The notes under the pieces: generated by a model
The model's input: the letters and a program-made list of their open reading frames with translations, nothing else
What the model was told of the DNA's origin: nothing
The model's database searches: none
In this document: piece after piece, positions 1 to 12,803 of the stretch
How positions within the stretch are numbered: the stretch's first letter is position 1
How the letters are laid out: every line of letters begins with the position of its first letter
Position numbers and translations under genes: made by a program
From: Rutidosis leptorrhynchoides
Taxonomy: Eukaryota; Streptophyta; Magnoliopsida; Asterales; Asteraceae
Assembly: GCF_046630445.1 (NCBI RefSeq)
Contig: NC_092337.1
Coordinates: forward strand, 356,740,001 to 356,804,000
Length of the DNA stretch: 64,000 nt
Direction: 5' to 3'

Positions 1-2286
1 CTTGTGTCTATTTTGTAAATCATTTATAAAACCTGCATGTATTCTCATTCCAAAAATATTAGATTTTAAAAGTGGGACTATAACTCACTTTCACAGATTT
101 TTACTTCGTCGGGAAGTAAGACTTGGCCACTGGTCGATTCACGAACCTATAACAAATATGTACATATATATCAAAGTATGTTCAAAATATATTTGCAACA
201 CTTTTAATACATTTTGATGTTTTAAGTTTATTAAGTCAGCTGTCCTTGTTAGTAACCTACAACTAGTTGTCCACAGTTAGATGTATAGAAATAAATCGAT
301 ATATATTATCTTGAATCAATCCACGACCCAGTGTATACATATCTCAGTATTGATCACAACTCAAACTATATATATTTTGGAATCAACCTCAACCCTGTAT
401 AGCTAACTCCAACATTCACATATAGAGTGTCTATGGTTGTTCCGAAATATATATAAATGGGTCGACATGATAGGTCAAAACATTGTATACGTGTCTATGG
501 TATCTCAAGATTACATAATATACAATACAAGTTGATTAAGTTATGGTTGGAATAGATTTGTTACCAATTTTCACGTAGCTAAAATGAGAAAAATTATCCA
601 ATCTTGTTTTACCCATAACTTCTTCATTTTAAATCCGTTTTGAGTGAATCAAATTGCTATGGTTTCATATTGAACTCTATTTTATGAATCTAAATAGAAA
701 AAGTATAGGTTTATAGTCGGAAATATAAGTTACAAGTCGTTTTTGTAAAGGTAGTCATTTTAGTCGAAAGAACGACGTCTAGATGACCATTTTAGAAAAC
801 ATACTTACACTTTGAGTTTAACCATGATTTTTAGATATAGTTTCATGTTCATAAGAAAAATCATTTTCCCAAAAGAACAAATTTTAAATCAAAGTTTATC
901 ATAGTTTTTAATTAACTAACCCAAAACAGCCCGCGGTGTTACTACGACGGCGTAAATTCGGTTTTACAGTATTTTTCGTGTTTCCAGGTTTTAAATCATT
1001 AAGTTAGCATATCATATAGATATAGAAAATGTGTTTAGTTGATTTTAAAAGTCAAGTTAGAAGGATTAACTTTTGTTTGCGAACAAGTTTAGAATTAACT
1101 AAACTATGTTCTAGTGATTACAAGTTTAAACCTTCGAATAAGATAGCTTTATATGTATGAATCGAATGATGTTATGAACATCATTACTACCTTAAGTTCC
1201 TTGGATAAACCTACTGGAAAAGAGAAAAATGGATCTAGCTTCAACGGATCCTTGGATGGCTCGAAGTTCTTGAAGCAGAATCATGACACGAAAACAAGTT
1301 CAAGTAAGATCATCACTTGAAATAAGATTGTTATAGTTATAGAAATTGAACCAAAGTTTGAATATGATTATTACCTTGTATTAGAATGATAACCTACTGT
1401 AAGAAACAAAGATTTCTTGAGGTTGGATGATCACCTTACAAGATTGGAAGTGAGCTAGCAAACTTGAAAGTATTCTTGATTTTATGTAACTAGAACTTGT
1501 AGAATTTATGAAGAACACTTAGAACTTGAAGATAGAACTTGAGAGAGATCAATTAGATGAAGAAAATTGAAGAATGAAAGTGTTTGTAGGTGTTTTTGGT
1601 CGTTGGTGTATGGATTAGATATAAAGGATATGTAATTTTGTTTTCATGTAAATAAGTCATGAATGATTACTCATATTTTTGTAATTTTATGAGATATTTC
1701 ATGCTAGTTGCCAAATGATGGTTCCCACATGTGTTAGGTGACTCACATGGGCTGCTAAGAGCTAATCATTGGAGTGTATATACCAATAGTATATACATCT
1801 AAAAGCTGTGTATTGTACGAGTACGAATACGGGTGCATACGAGTAGAATTGTTGATGAAACTGAACGAGGATGTAATTGTAAGCATTTTTGTTAAGTAGA
1901 AGTATTTTGATAAGTGTATTGAAGTCTTTCAAAAGTGTATAAATATATATTAAAACACTACATGTATATACATTTTAACTGAGTCGTTAAGTCATCGTTA
2001 GTCGTTACATGTAAGTGTTGTTTTGAAACCTTTAGGTTAACGATCTTGTTAAATGTTGTTAACCCAATGTTTATAATATCAAATGAGATTTTAAATTATT
2101 ATATTATCATGATATTATCATGTATGAATATCTCTTAATATGATATATATACATTAAATGTCTTTACAACGATAATCGTTACATATATGTCTCGTTTAAA
2201 AATCATTAAGTTAGTAGTCTTGTTTTTACATATGTAGTTCATTGTTAATATACTTAATGATATGTTTACTTATCATAATATCATGT

Positions 2287-2349
<63 letters not shown>

Positions 2350-2552
2350 ATATATATGTCATCATATAGTTTTTACAAGTTTTAACGTTCGTGAATCACC
2401 GGTCAACTTGGGTGGTCAATTGTCTATATGAAACATATTTCAATTAATCAAGTCTTAACAAGTTTGATTGCTTAACATGTTGGAAACATTTAATCATGTA
2501 AATATCAATCTCAATTAATATATATAAACATGGAAAAGTTCGGGTCACTACA
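1..2552 (-). mobile_element. Partial LTR of retrotransposon C (runs off the left edge)
   Basis: Read on the minus strand, an LTR begins at 2552 with TGTAGTGACCCGAAC and continues past position 1. Its inner part (1-160) follows the same plan as the other large LTRs in this window: a TTTATAAA box, the TGAGAATACATG block and the GATTCACGAACC motif. Position 1 is therefore probably some hundreds of bases from the LTR's far end. No primer-binding site is seen, so whether C is solo or full-length is unknown. C interrupts the 3' LTR of element B: about 130 bases of B's LTR end are missing to its left, and GCATG (2553-2557) is the likely target duplication. No credible coding frame. Confidence 0.7.
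2291..2347. repeat. (AT)n microsatellite in LTR C
   Basis: About 57 bases of uninterrupted AT inside LTR C. Confidence 0.95.
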
Positions 2553-3683
2553 GCATGCATACCATTTCGTAATATATCCAACTATAATTGACTTAATAAT
2601 AATCTTGATGAACTCGACGACTCGAATGCAACGTCTTTTGAAATATGTCATCAATGACTCCAAGTAATATTTCTAAAGTGAGCAAATGCACAGCGGAAGA
2701 TTTCTTTCATATCTGAGAATAAACATGCTTTCAAGTGTCAACCAAAAGGTTGGTGAGTTCATTAGTTTAACATAAATAATCATTTCCATCATTTTAATAG
2801 ACCACAAGATTTTCATTTTCATTTCTCATAAATATACGTCCCATGCATAGAGACAAAAATAATCATTCATATGGATTGAACACCTGGTAACCGACATTAA
2901 CAAGATGCATATAAGAATATCCCCTATCATTCCGGGACATCCATCGGACATGATAAAAAAACTCGAAGTACTAAAGCATCCACTACAACGGATGGGGTTT
3001 GTTAGGCCCAATAGATCTATCTTTAGGATTCGCGTCAATTAGTATACTGGTTTACTAATTCTTAGGCTACCAAGCAAAAGGGGCATATTCGGCTTCGATC
3101 ATTCAACCATATAATGTAGTTTCGATTACTTGTGTCTATTTCGTAAAACATTTATAAAAGCAGCGCATGTATTCTCAGTCCCAAAAATATATATTGCAAA
3201 AGCATTTAAAAAAGGAGTAATGAAACTCACAATACTGTATTTTGTAGTAAAAATACATATGACGACATTGAACAAATGAACAATGCAGGGTTGGCCTCGG
3301 ATTCACGAACCTATATCAATTGTATATTTATTAATACATGTAATGTTAATCAAATAATTACATCTATTAATTATATAATATTTATATATTTAATGTTGTA
3401 GTTTATATAGAATTTATACTATATTTTGTCTATATATTATATCTTAAATTATATACTATATATTTGTTTATTTTGTATATATGTATATATAAAAATATGT
3501 TAATATGTTTAATATATAATTATAGGTAATATAAATATATTTTATGTACAACATCGTTATTTGTTATAATATAGTAATAATAATGAGAATGATGATTTTA
3601 GTAAAGAAAAGTAGTTTTAAAAATTATTAGAATTGTCATAATAATGATACTTTAAATAAATATGATAGTAAAAATAATATTAC

Positions 3684-3720
<37 letters not shown>

Positions 3721-3885
3721 AGAAATGATAATTTTTTATATAAAATGATAGTTATAATAAAAGTGTTAATTCTTAAAATAATGATACTACTAATAATACT
3801 ACTAATATCAATAATCTTAATCATAATACTAATAATAATAATACTTATTCTAATACTAGTTATGATATTATTAATACTTAGGATG

Positions 3886-3903
3886 ATAATAATAATAATA
3901 ATA

Positions 3904-3955
<52 letters not shown>
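3886..3955. repeat. (AAT)n microsatellite in B 3' LTR
   Basis: Trinucleotide run, the counterpart of 24033-24113 in B's 5' LTR. Read-through frames give poly-Ile or poly-Leu and are not genes. Confidence 0.9.
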
Positions 3956-3957
<2 letters not shown>

Positions 3958-4008
3958 TAATAATGATAATAAAAATAATTCTACCTTCAAAATGTGCTTT
4001 TAAAAAGG

Positions 4009-4240
4009 AATTGCCATAAACCGGACTCGAACCCAAGACCACTCGCTCCCTCGTTAACACCTTAAACCATTCCACTGTTACTTCATTATCTGTTCTAAAT
4101 TCATAACTCAATTTTATATAACCTCTTAAACCTTCTGATCTTCCTCTTTTTCTACCAAAAAAAAAAATATGCAACACCCGGGGCTCGAACCCTTGACCTC
4201 TTGATTAAACCCAACACTCCTATCCATGGCACCATTTCAG
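4009..4240 (-). other. Two tRNA-like A-box/B-box modules in B 3' LTR
   Basis: On the minus strand, module 1 has an A-box-like TGGTGCCATGG (4234-4224) and a B-box-like GGTTCGAGCCC (4191-4181). Module 2 has CAGTGGAATGG (4077-4067, 10 of 11 consensus positions) and GGTTCGAGTCC (4033-4023, a perfect B box). Spacings of about 43 bases are tRNA-like. No complete cloverleaf was found, so these are tRNA-derived or tRNA-mimicking segments, not tRNA genes. An ATT microsatellite follows downstream in the sense of the element. Confidence 0.6.
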
Positions 4241-5868
4241 TGTTTCTGTTTATATAATAGACTCAAACATTATTAAACCCGTATAACTTCAATCTTTCAT
4301 CTTCTTCCCACTCCAAATCGACAGAACCCCACAACCCACTTTATTAATTTTAAGATTTGAAATTTATATATAAAAAAAAAACGTTTTATGATTGATTGGT
4401 TTGTAAATATAAAAAAATAAAAATAAAAAAAAGGCTGCTCGTTGTTGCTGCATTCGCTGCTATATAAGAGAGAGAAAAAAAATCAATTCGGTTTTTTAGA
4501 AGTTTTTAGATCATGATTTCTTCACGAAATATTTTCCAAATCATTTCTATAAACTATTGGAATCATCGATTTAACTTAAAAACGAATTCGAATTTGATTC
4601 AAGAATAATTGTTGACTTTTTTTGTAAAAAAGTTTGACTTCAAAATTAATCCTTGATTTTGCGAGTTAATATTTGAAAATCTGCAGATAGTTTTACTATA
4701 AGTTTCATAACATATCTGCATTTTTAGATTTTTACAAACGATTCAAATTCGTGTTTTGACTGAAAAGGTTGAACGTACAGAGGTGTTCATATGGTTTCTA
4801 TATTTTTGGGTTTTATTTCTTTTGCAGACGTGAATGATCATATATGTATGTGATAGTAATAATTGAAATCAGATAATTGAAACAGAAAGAATTTTGATTT
4901 GATCTCGTTTAAAATATTTGGTAGTGGTCGACAGAGGAATCACGAGTAAGAAAAAGAAAGACTGATACAAGAGGAAAATACAAAAACTTGACTCTGATGT
5001 TTAACAAAACTTGTAATTCAGTGAACTTAGATTATCAATTATGCAGACAAATTGAACAGAGATGACAGTGATTTAAAACTAATTTGGATTCTGTAAAAAA
5101 AATACGTATTTGTATAAATCGGTATAAGTATTTACATATTTACTTAATCGAATATATGTATTTACTTATATATATATAATCTGAAGTTTATATATGTATC
5201 TGTATTTATATATACCCGTATTTGTATAACTATATATTAAACATGTGTATATATATCTGTATATAGAAAAACATAATAATAAACATTAATATTTAATAAC
5301 ACTAATGAAACTAGCAATGATAATAATAATAGAAATACTAGTAATATTAACAATAATAATAATACCAAATAATACTTATAACAATAATGAAACTCTTTTA
5401 GTAAGAATAATATTAATAACACTATTAATAATACTAGTAGTTATATTAATGATAATAATAATCAATACAAATAACAAGGATAATGATAATGATAGTTATT
5501 AATAATATTTTTTTAATAATAATAACTAATGATATACAACTAATTGTTTAATACATAAGTTTAATAGTTTATCTTATCAAAAGTCACGAGACAATTATTG
5601 TAAAGCATAAATTGAAAATCAAACGGGAATCTCCACTAACCCTTGTCTAGTTTCCGTTAATTGACACTTTTGTTCCTTCTAATAAATCACTTTACCAATT
5701 ATTCCGAATACCGTTAAAAAGAATAGATTTCTCAAATCATAGTGGACCTCTTAACAGAGACTCGTAATTATAATTCAATGTATCTAATAATTCAATCTTT
5801 TGATATCATCTTTTAATTCCATTGATAATTATTAGAATATATTTTGAAACAAATACGTTTATATAAAG

Positions 5869-5873
5869 TATTA
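5869..5873. repeat. Target-site duplication TATTA, left copy (element A)
   Basis: TATTA immediately before TGTGACG of A; the second copy is 17850-17854. The homologous empty site in B's 5' LTR (about 26250-26264) has one TATTA. Confidence 0.93.
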
Positions 5874-7594
5874 TGTGACGACCCGGAGATTTCTGACCAA
5901 ATTTAAACTTAATCTGTATATGATTTCGACACGATAAGCAAAGTCTGTAATGTTGAGTCTAAAAACTTTGAACTGATTTCATATATGCAAATACCCTTTG
6001 ACTATTCCCGATGATTCACGAACAATTGTGTATAACAAATATGTAAATATATATATAAATATAAATATAAGATATTTGGAATTAATAAAATACCTTTAGT
6101 CAATTAGAAATAAAAATGTAAAATAATAAATAGAATAATTAAGTTATCATTAAAAATAAAATATATAAATATATATAAACATATGATATTATTATCTATA
6201 TATATGATTACTATCAATAATTATTATATTGTAACAAATGAAATAAATATTAAAGGTTACACAATTAATAAATTATAATATTAATATATGAAATTACAAA
6301 TTAAAATATAGTTATTGTATTAACACTAAAATTGTTGTTACTACTTTCATTATTATTAATGTCAATATCAATATTAGAATTTTTAACATTTTTATTATTA
6401 TTATTGATATAATTATAAATACCATTATGAGAATGGTTAAAATTATAAATTAGTATAAATTTAAATTTTTTTATTTATTATTGTTATTATAGTTATCATA
6501 TTATTATTATTATTATTATTATTATTCTTAAAATTTATATTATTATCTTTATTAATATTATTATTATTAATATTATTATTAACATTATTTTTATTAAAAA
6601 TTATTATCGTTGTCTTAAATATTATTATTTTTATTATTATAACAGTATTATTATTTTTATATTGTAGTATTATTATTATTAGTAATGTATTTATATTTAT
6701 TAATTATTAATAATATAATAATTCATAATATATAAAATCAATTAAAAATCGTGTATGTTATCTATCCCTATCTGCCTTTTATATTTTTTCTGTTTTCTTC
6801 TCTTTGGATCGAATACAATGTCTACTATCCCTATCTGCCTTTTACTTTTATTTATTTTTTTTTGTTTTCTTCTCTTTGGATCGAATACAATGTCAACAAC
6901 TTCTGATTTACATAACTAATCGATTAACTTAGTTGAGAGGGAATTCATTCGACTTCTTATCTCCATTATCAAATACAGTTACATTTAACAGTTCTCAATA
7001 GATCGAATCAAACAGAAAACAGATATATATCACGCCTGCCTCTGTTCTTCATTCTTTTTGCCAAAATTCGAATTCAATTTTTATTCCAAAATCTACAAAT
7101 ACAGAGTTGTTCTAAAACCTATCGTGAATGTGTGTATACAATTTCAGTTTCCAAATCTTCAAATCAAACACAAATTTTTGAGTCAAAGTTAAGTTTCAAA
7201 AAGTCAAACTTTTTATTCATTGCGAAATTCGAATTCAATTTGAATGTTTCAGAACAAATTGAGGATCCAGAAAGTTTTTAGGAACGTTTCATTACCTAAT
7301 TCATGTTAAAAGTTTTATCTAAAACGAATTGGAAATCAAAATCCGAATTTGAGTTGGGATTCTTCATGTTCTTCGTGAAAGAACAGATACCGTATATTTG
7401 TTCATTTTCTTTCTTTCGATCATAACCACAAAAACTGGTTACTTCTGTTTCAATTGCGAATTCAAAACTCCTTGTCGAGCTGTTATTGATTGTAGCCTAA
7501 TTCTGGACGTGGGTGTTAATCGAAGAAGGAGAAGGGAAGAAACAGAAGCTTAGACGAGTTATATTTATTTTAAGAGTGTTATAAATCAGAAAAG

Positions 7595-7670
7595 GGGCAA
7601 TAGCCCAATGGTTATGAGTGTTAGCGGTGAGCGGGAGGTCGCGGGTTCGAGTCCAGGCGGTGGCGTTCTT
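7595..7670 (+). other. tRNA-like module in A 5' LTR
   Basis: A box TAGCCCAATGG (7601-7611) and B box GGTTCGAGTCC (7644-7654) both match the RNA polymerase III internal-promoter consensus at every position, with tRNA-like spacing. The T-arm stem pairs poorly and no 7-bp acceptor stem is seen, so a functional tRNA is unlikely. A tRNA-derived SINE-like segment fixed in the LTR is the simplest reading. Confidence 0.65.
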
Positions 7671-7753
7671 TTTACTGAATTTTTCTTCAAAGGTTGTAAC
7701 TCTATTTTTTTTTATTATCAATATTTTAAAATTGTTATAGTTAGTATTGATAA

Positions 7754-7762
7754 TATTATTAC

Positions 7763-7838
<76 letters not shown>

Positions 7839-7840
7839 AA

Positions 7841-7917
<77 letters not shown>
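7754..7917. repeat. (ATT)n microsatellite in A 5' LTR
   Basis: About 160 bases of nearly pure ATT downstream of the tRNA-like module; long poly-Ile and poly-Asn frames here are artefacts. Confidence 0.95.
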
Positions 7918-8021
7918 GATATTAGTATTATTATCATTAGCATTATTATTATTAAGTATTATGAATATTAACATTATTATTATTACCACTATCAGTTATT
8001 ATTAATATTATTATTATAATT

Positions 8022-8022
<1 letters not shown>

Positions 8023-8085
<63 letters not shown>
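8023..8085. repeat. (ATT)n microsatellite
   Basis: Second ATT run in A 5' LTR, much shorter in the 3' LTR. Confidence 0.92.
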
Positions 8086-8086
<1 letters not shown>

Positions 8087-8596
8087 TACTACTACTAATA
8101 TAAGTATCATGAGAAAGATTATCATTTATTAATTTTAATATGATTATAGTTACAAACGTGATTATTATTATTATTAATAATATGAAAATGGTTATAACTT
8201 TAAGTGACAGGAACTATAGATATAGATTACAAATTTAACAAGAAGTTAATGCTAAAAACTTATTATTACTAACACTGTTATTATTATTATCTTTATATGA
8301 TTAAAGTAAAGTATTATTATAATTAAAAATTATCAAAGTTATTACTTTTATTAAAAATATCATTTTTATCAAAAATTAGTAAAGTTATTATCTTAATCAT
8401 TATTAAAATTTACACTATTAATTGTTATTATCATTACTGTCATTAGTATTATCATTCTTATCCTGTTGGTATTATTACGAATAGATATTTTAAAAAAAAA
8501 TACATTACAATAATGTTAATATTACATATCCCTATATTTTCTTTTTATTAAAATGATATTAACCAAACTATATATAAAATATATCAATTAACATAT

Positions 8597-8598
<2 letters not shown>

Positions 8599-8658
<60 letters not shown>
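8599..8658. repeat. (AT)n microsatellite
   Basis: AT run in A 5' LTR; the counterpart in the 3' LTR is 16627-16700. Confidence 0.95.
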
Positions 8659-8660
<2 letters not shown>

Positions 8661-8985
8661 CTATTTTAAAATAAATTAGAGTTATCAAAATGTTATGATA
8701 AATGTTAGTGATATAAGAATATATAAAGTAAATATATTAAATGTATTTATATAACACATAATATAACAAGTATGAGTATTAGTAATAATATATATAAACT
8801 TATTTTACTACGATTATGTGTATTGATGTATATACAAATAATATATGTTCGTGAATCCAGGGCCAACCCTGCATTGTTCAATTGTTCAATATAGTCATAT
8901 GTATTTTTACTATAGAATACATTAGGTGAGTTTCATTTGATTCCCTTTTTACTCTTTACATTTTTGGGACTGAGAATACATGCGC

Positions 8986-8996
8986 TTTTATAAATG
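8986..8996 (+). promoter_or_regulatory. Candidate TATA box of LTR A
   Basis: TTTTATAAATG lies in a block (TGAGAATACATGCGC before it) conserved in LTRs A, B, C, D, E and F. If it is the core promoter, U3 is about 3.1 kb and R-U5 about 0.8 kb. Inferred from conservation and sequence only. Confidence 0.4.
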
Positions 8997-9807
8997 TTTG
9001 ACGCAATAGACACAAGTACCTTAACTGTATTCTATGAAAGAATTATTTGGGATTGTGGTTGATTATTATGACACGCATTAGCCCCCGGTTTCCGTTAGAG
9101 CGCATGAGCTCCCGAGCCGGGTGGATGGTTTATTATTTATGACATTTTGGCACCGGTTGTCCTATATTTTATAAACATGTGTTCAGCCGTGGGGTGTAAA
9201 GACCGGCACAGAGGTTCTATATTTTGAAGGCACGTGTATTCAGCCGTGGGGTGAAAGACCGGTACAGATGGTTACTATTATATTTTGAATCCTCACCAGG
9301 TGTTCTTCATATGAAAGATATTTTTTTGTGCAGTTGGAATGGGACTTCTGCACGTTTTATAATATTTAAAATCTTGTCGTCTATTAAAATGATGAAAATG
9401 AAATGATTACTATAAACTAATGAACTCACCAACCTTTTGGTTGACACTTGAAAGCATGTTTATTCTCAGGTTTGAAAGAAATCTTCCGCTGTGCATTAGC
9501 TCATTTTAAGGATATTACTTGGAGTCATTCATGACATATTTCAAAATACGTTGCATTCGAGTCATTGAAGTTCATTAGAGATTATTAAGTAAATGACGGA
9601 TTAGGTCATTTATAGTTGGATATTATGAAATGGTATGCATACCAGGTCAACTTTTGATGTAATGAAAGTTTGTCTTTTAAAAACGAATGCAATGTTTGTA
9701 AAATGTATCATTTAGAGGTCAAGTACCTCGCGATGTAATCAACTATTAAGAATCGTTTATAATCAATATGGACTTCGTCCGGATGGATTAGGACGGGGCG
9801 TTAAAGT

Positions 9808-9819
9808 TGGTATCAGAGC
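9808..9819 (+). other. Primer-binding site, element A (initiator tRNA-Met)
   Basis: TGGTATCAGAGC, two bases after the LTR end, is the standard complement of the plant initiator tRNA-Met 3' end. Confidence 0.93.
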
Positions 9820-10238
9820 GGTGGTCTTAGCGAACCGGGTCTTGCATTAGTGTGTCTAACTGATAGTCGTTAGGATGCATTAGTGAGTCTGGACTTCGAC
9901 CGTGTCTGCATGTCAAAAGTTTTGCTTATCATTTCTTGTCGAAAATTACTTGCTTATCATTCTTAGAGAATCACTTGCTTATCATCCTTAGTGTAGACAC
10001 ATCTTATTGCATTGAGTGCATGATTAGTGTATAGACAAAATTCATATCTTAGCATATCTGCTAATTCATATCTTAGCGTATCTCTTATTGTAAACTTTGC
10101 CTGACATTTTCTATAGATTCCTCCGTAACTTATGGGATTTTAGTATTATATATGCATATGTAAATTATGTATTACAGGATACTAATCTACATCCTATAAT
10201 TTATTTCTTATCGAAAATCCTTCATCTGATAGTACGAG

Positions 10239-10770
10239 ATGAATTCCTCAACCAGTTCGAGTCCCTCAGATTTTGATAGCTATTCCGATAGTTATTCCGA
10301 CAGCTATTCCGATATGGATATCCACCTGAGCTCCGAAAGCATGCGTTACTAGAATGAATCAACCAATCATTCATCCCCAATTTATCTGATGAGTTCGTAG
10401 TCGACTTAATCAATGGAGACGCGAAGAAGGCGATCCTTTTCACCAACCGAATTTACCTCTTGACGAAGAACCCGAAGCACTTATCAGCGAACCAGTCTGA
10501 AACACCATATTTACCCTCAATTCCAGGATATCTCACAATGATTATATGATATCCCAAAATCCCCCAACCTTATTCATCCGCTTGTTCCAACCGACAATCA
10601 TCCCGGGCTAATAGAAGAAGTCGATGAGCTTCGTGCTTGGGTAATCAATCTAGAAAATATGGTGTAAAACGTACCAGCTTCAGCAACATCACCGGCACCA
10701 ACAGTACCACCACCAATAGCAACATCCGTATCCCACATCTCAACATCACAATTTGTTCCACGAGCATCAA
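10239..10770 (+). pseudogene. ORF1 remnant of element A
   Basis: Decayed copy of the small ORF intact in B (21697-22131). The start encodes a Ser/Asp-rich run with four tandem 15-base units (consensus GATAGYTATTCCGAY, about DSYSD), then MNQP-like residues, adjacent stop codons around 10384, and a region matching EEGDPF, LDEEPEALISEPV and a Glu/Leu-rich helix. Several frame breaks are present. No known domain recognised. Confidence 0.6.
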
Positions 10771-11042
10771 TATCATACGTACCATAGATACCAAGGAGTA
10801 CCAACAATAATTAACAATGAAGTATTGATCCATAACTTCATTAATATTCTGCGAAGAATATGTGGTTCCTAATAGTTTTAGAGATTACTTATTCTAGCCC
10901 AAACCAAAAAGCAAATGAGATTAATATCATATTAACTCATTAAATCCATGATTGCATCTGAAGAAAATATATATGTATATATGTTTTCATAAAGATTGTA
11001 ATTACAAATTCTTTAGTACAAACTATTAATGGTGAAAATATT

Positions 11043-11063
11043 TTAACGGGTAGGTAATACCCG
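11043..11063 (+). other. Internal copy of the PPT-adjacent motif, with hairpin (A)
   Basis: TTTAACGGGTAGGTA repeats the 15 bases that precede the 3' LTR at 13968. Here it continues into TACCCG, so CGGGTA and TACCCG form a 6-bp stem with loop GGTAA. The same arrangement occurs in B and E. Confidence 0.7.
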
Positions 11064-12499
11064 AGAAATATTAAGATTTCACATTAATAAGTTACACTGT
11101 ACATTCTTCGAATCTGATTCAACAAGTCATTTATTATTCTACTTACATCTACCAATATACGAATTCGTTCACCACAGAATAACCATTTTCATTCAATTTC
11201 ATATTTGGATTTTGATTTATCAGAATCCAACAAGTGGCATAATGAAGAACACATTTGACGAAATAAAAATTTGATAGAAACAAACAAATTAATTAGGAAA
11301 AATTTTGTTAAGAATCTACGCTAACTGTTCCATCTAACTGTTCCTAGCTAACTGATTACATTTTATTTATCGCAATTTAATTATCGCAATTTATATTCTC
11401 GCAATTTTATTTATTGTCATTTAATTTCTGTTATTTACTTTACGCACTTTATTTATCGTTATTTAATTTCTGTTATTTATTTTTACGCACTTTACATATC
11501 GGGACACGTATACAAGGTTTTGACATATCATACCGACGCATCTATATATATTATTTAGAATAACCATAGACACTCTATATGCTGTAATGATCGAGTTCGC
11601 TATACAGGGTTGAGGTTGATTCTACAATAATATATATAATTTGAGTTGTGATCGAGTCTGAGACATGTACACGGGTCACGATACGTATTAATCAATTCGA
11701 ATATTATATATTAAACTTTATATGAATTATTGGACTGTCAACTGTGGACTATTGACTGTGGACTAATAATATTGGACAATTAAAAAGAATTAAAATATTG
11801 ATTATAACATATAAAACTAAACAATTCTTCAAGTTTGCCACTTGATTTCATCTTAAACCTCATTTGTATCTTGACAATTCCAGTCTGCGTTCAAACCTTT
11901 CATGATTCTTGAAAACACCTCAATCGAGAGGATGAACCAACCACACTTCAGCTACGGAAGGAAGGATTTAAACATATAGTTATGCACCTGAAAACACTCG
12001 GAACCTGAATAAACGTTAACACGTATCTGTGCTAATTCCTTTGGCGTTGTTATTACCAAAAATCAATTTGCAATTTCTTTCCAAATTAGCCAAATTTGTC
12101 ACAGCTCCAGTAAGTTAACTTCGACTTTTCAGTCGGACTAGCCTTACTAAAACCTTGATATATATGCGTACTCTTTTATTGTTACCGGGGAACCTTTTAT
12201 ATTTCATCTTATTACCAGCAGACGTACCAGCAACCTCATTGCTCTTTGGGCTTAAATCCCTTCGACAAATCACTACATTTATCTATTGAAGTCTCATCAT
12301 ATTCTCATCCGCATCTTGTAACGAGAACTGTCATACCAAATACCGAGAATCAACAATCGGTACTATGAAAACTCACAGCATATCTACATCAACAGTTATA
12401 TGTATAACATTTATCTTTTAGAATTATGGTCTTTCATTCTGAAATCCTGAAAAGCACTCAGTCTATAAATCAAATACTCTGAATGTTGAAAAAGCTGAA

Positions 12500-12803
12500 T
12501 GAAGCAGCAGAAACCGTAGACAACCGTAAACAACCTTAATCGTCGAAAGTTGATGATAAAGAATTGTAGGTTGACAAAGCTCAGAAAAAGTTTGAAACTG
12601 AAAAACTGATTGAGCAAACTATGAAGGAAGCCGTGGACAAATCACAAAGAATAAGTTTGACTTCAAAGAATCTAAATGAATCAGTACCTGCTGAAGTCAT
12701 TAACGAATACCTTGCTTTTGACTCCAAACTCTTGCGGAACAAATTTTCTTCACCATCCTTCGATATTAGAAATTCCAAGATATCATCGTATCTTTCATTA
12801 TAA
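12500..12803 (+). pseudogene. ORF2 remnant of element A
   Basis: Contains an open stretch reading EKLIEQTMKEAVDKSQ, then LTSKNLNESVPAEVINEYL, shared with B (19465-19700, minus) and E (about 57640-57782). The polar, Glu/Lys/Gln-rich composition suggests helical or coiled-coil protein. Upstream the frame is broken. No family recognised; possibly part of a Gag-like or accessory protein of the ancestor. Confidence 0.5.

Larger units (their letters stand above)
2553..5873 (-). mobile_element. Element B 3' LTR, distal part
   Basis: Collinear with 22690-26260 of B's 5' LTR. Differences are mostly microsatellite lengths; the copy at 25770-25884 has an extra 115-base AT run. It ends exactly at the insertion site of element A. 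The uninterrupted form of that site is visible in B's 5' LTR near 26250-26264. Confidence 0.88.
5874..9805 (+). mobile_element. Element A 5' LTR (3932 bp)
   Basis: Starts TGTGACGACCCGG and ends GGCGTTAAA directly before the primer-binding site. Layout: conserved start with GATTCACGAAC at 6013-6023; AT/ATT-rich variable core; tRNA-like module 7595-7670; ATT runs; inverse motif GTTCGTGAATC at 8847-8857; TATA-like TTTTATAAATG at 8986-8996; conserved terminal 600 bp. The terminal part contains a two-copy tandem repeat (about 9178-9290) built around CAGCCGTGGGGTG and AAGACCGG. Confidence 0.9.

Noticed and set aside
7595-7670. A genuine tRNA gene
   Set aside because: A and B boxes are good, but no acceptor stem and no convincing T-arm pairing were found; kept only as a tRNA-like module.
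9224-9406. 60-aa ORF in A LTRs (also 17268-17450)
   Set aside because: Lies in the tandemly duplicated LTR segment; not conserved as protein in the E or D LTRs.
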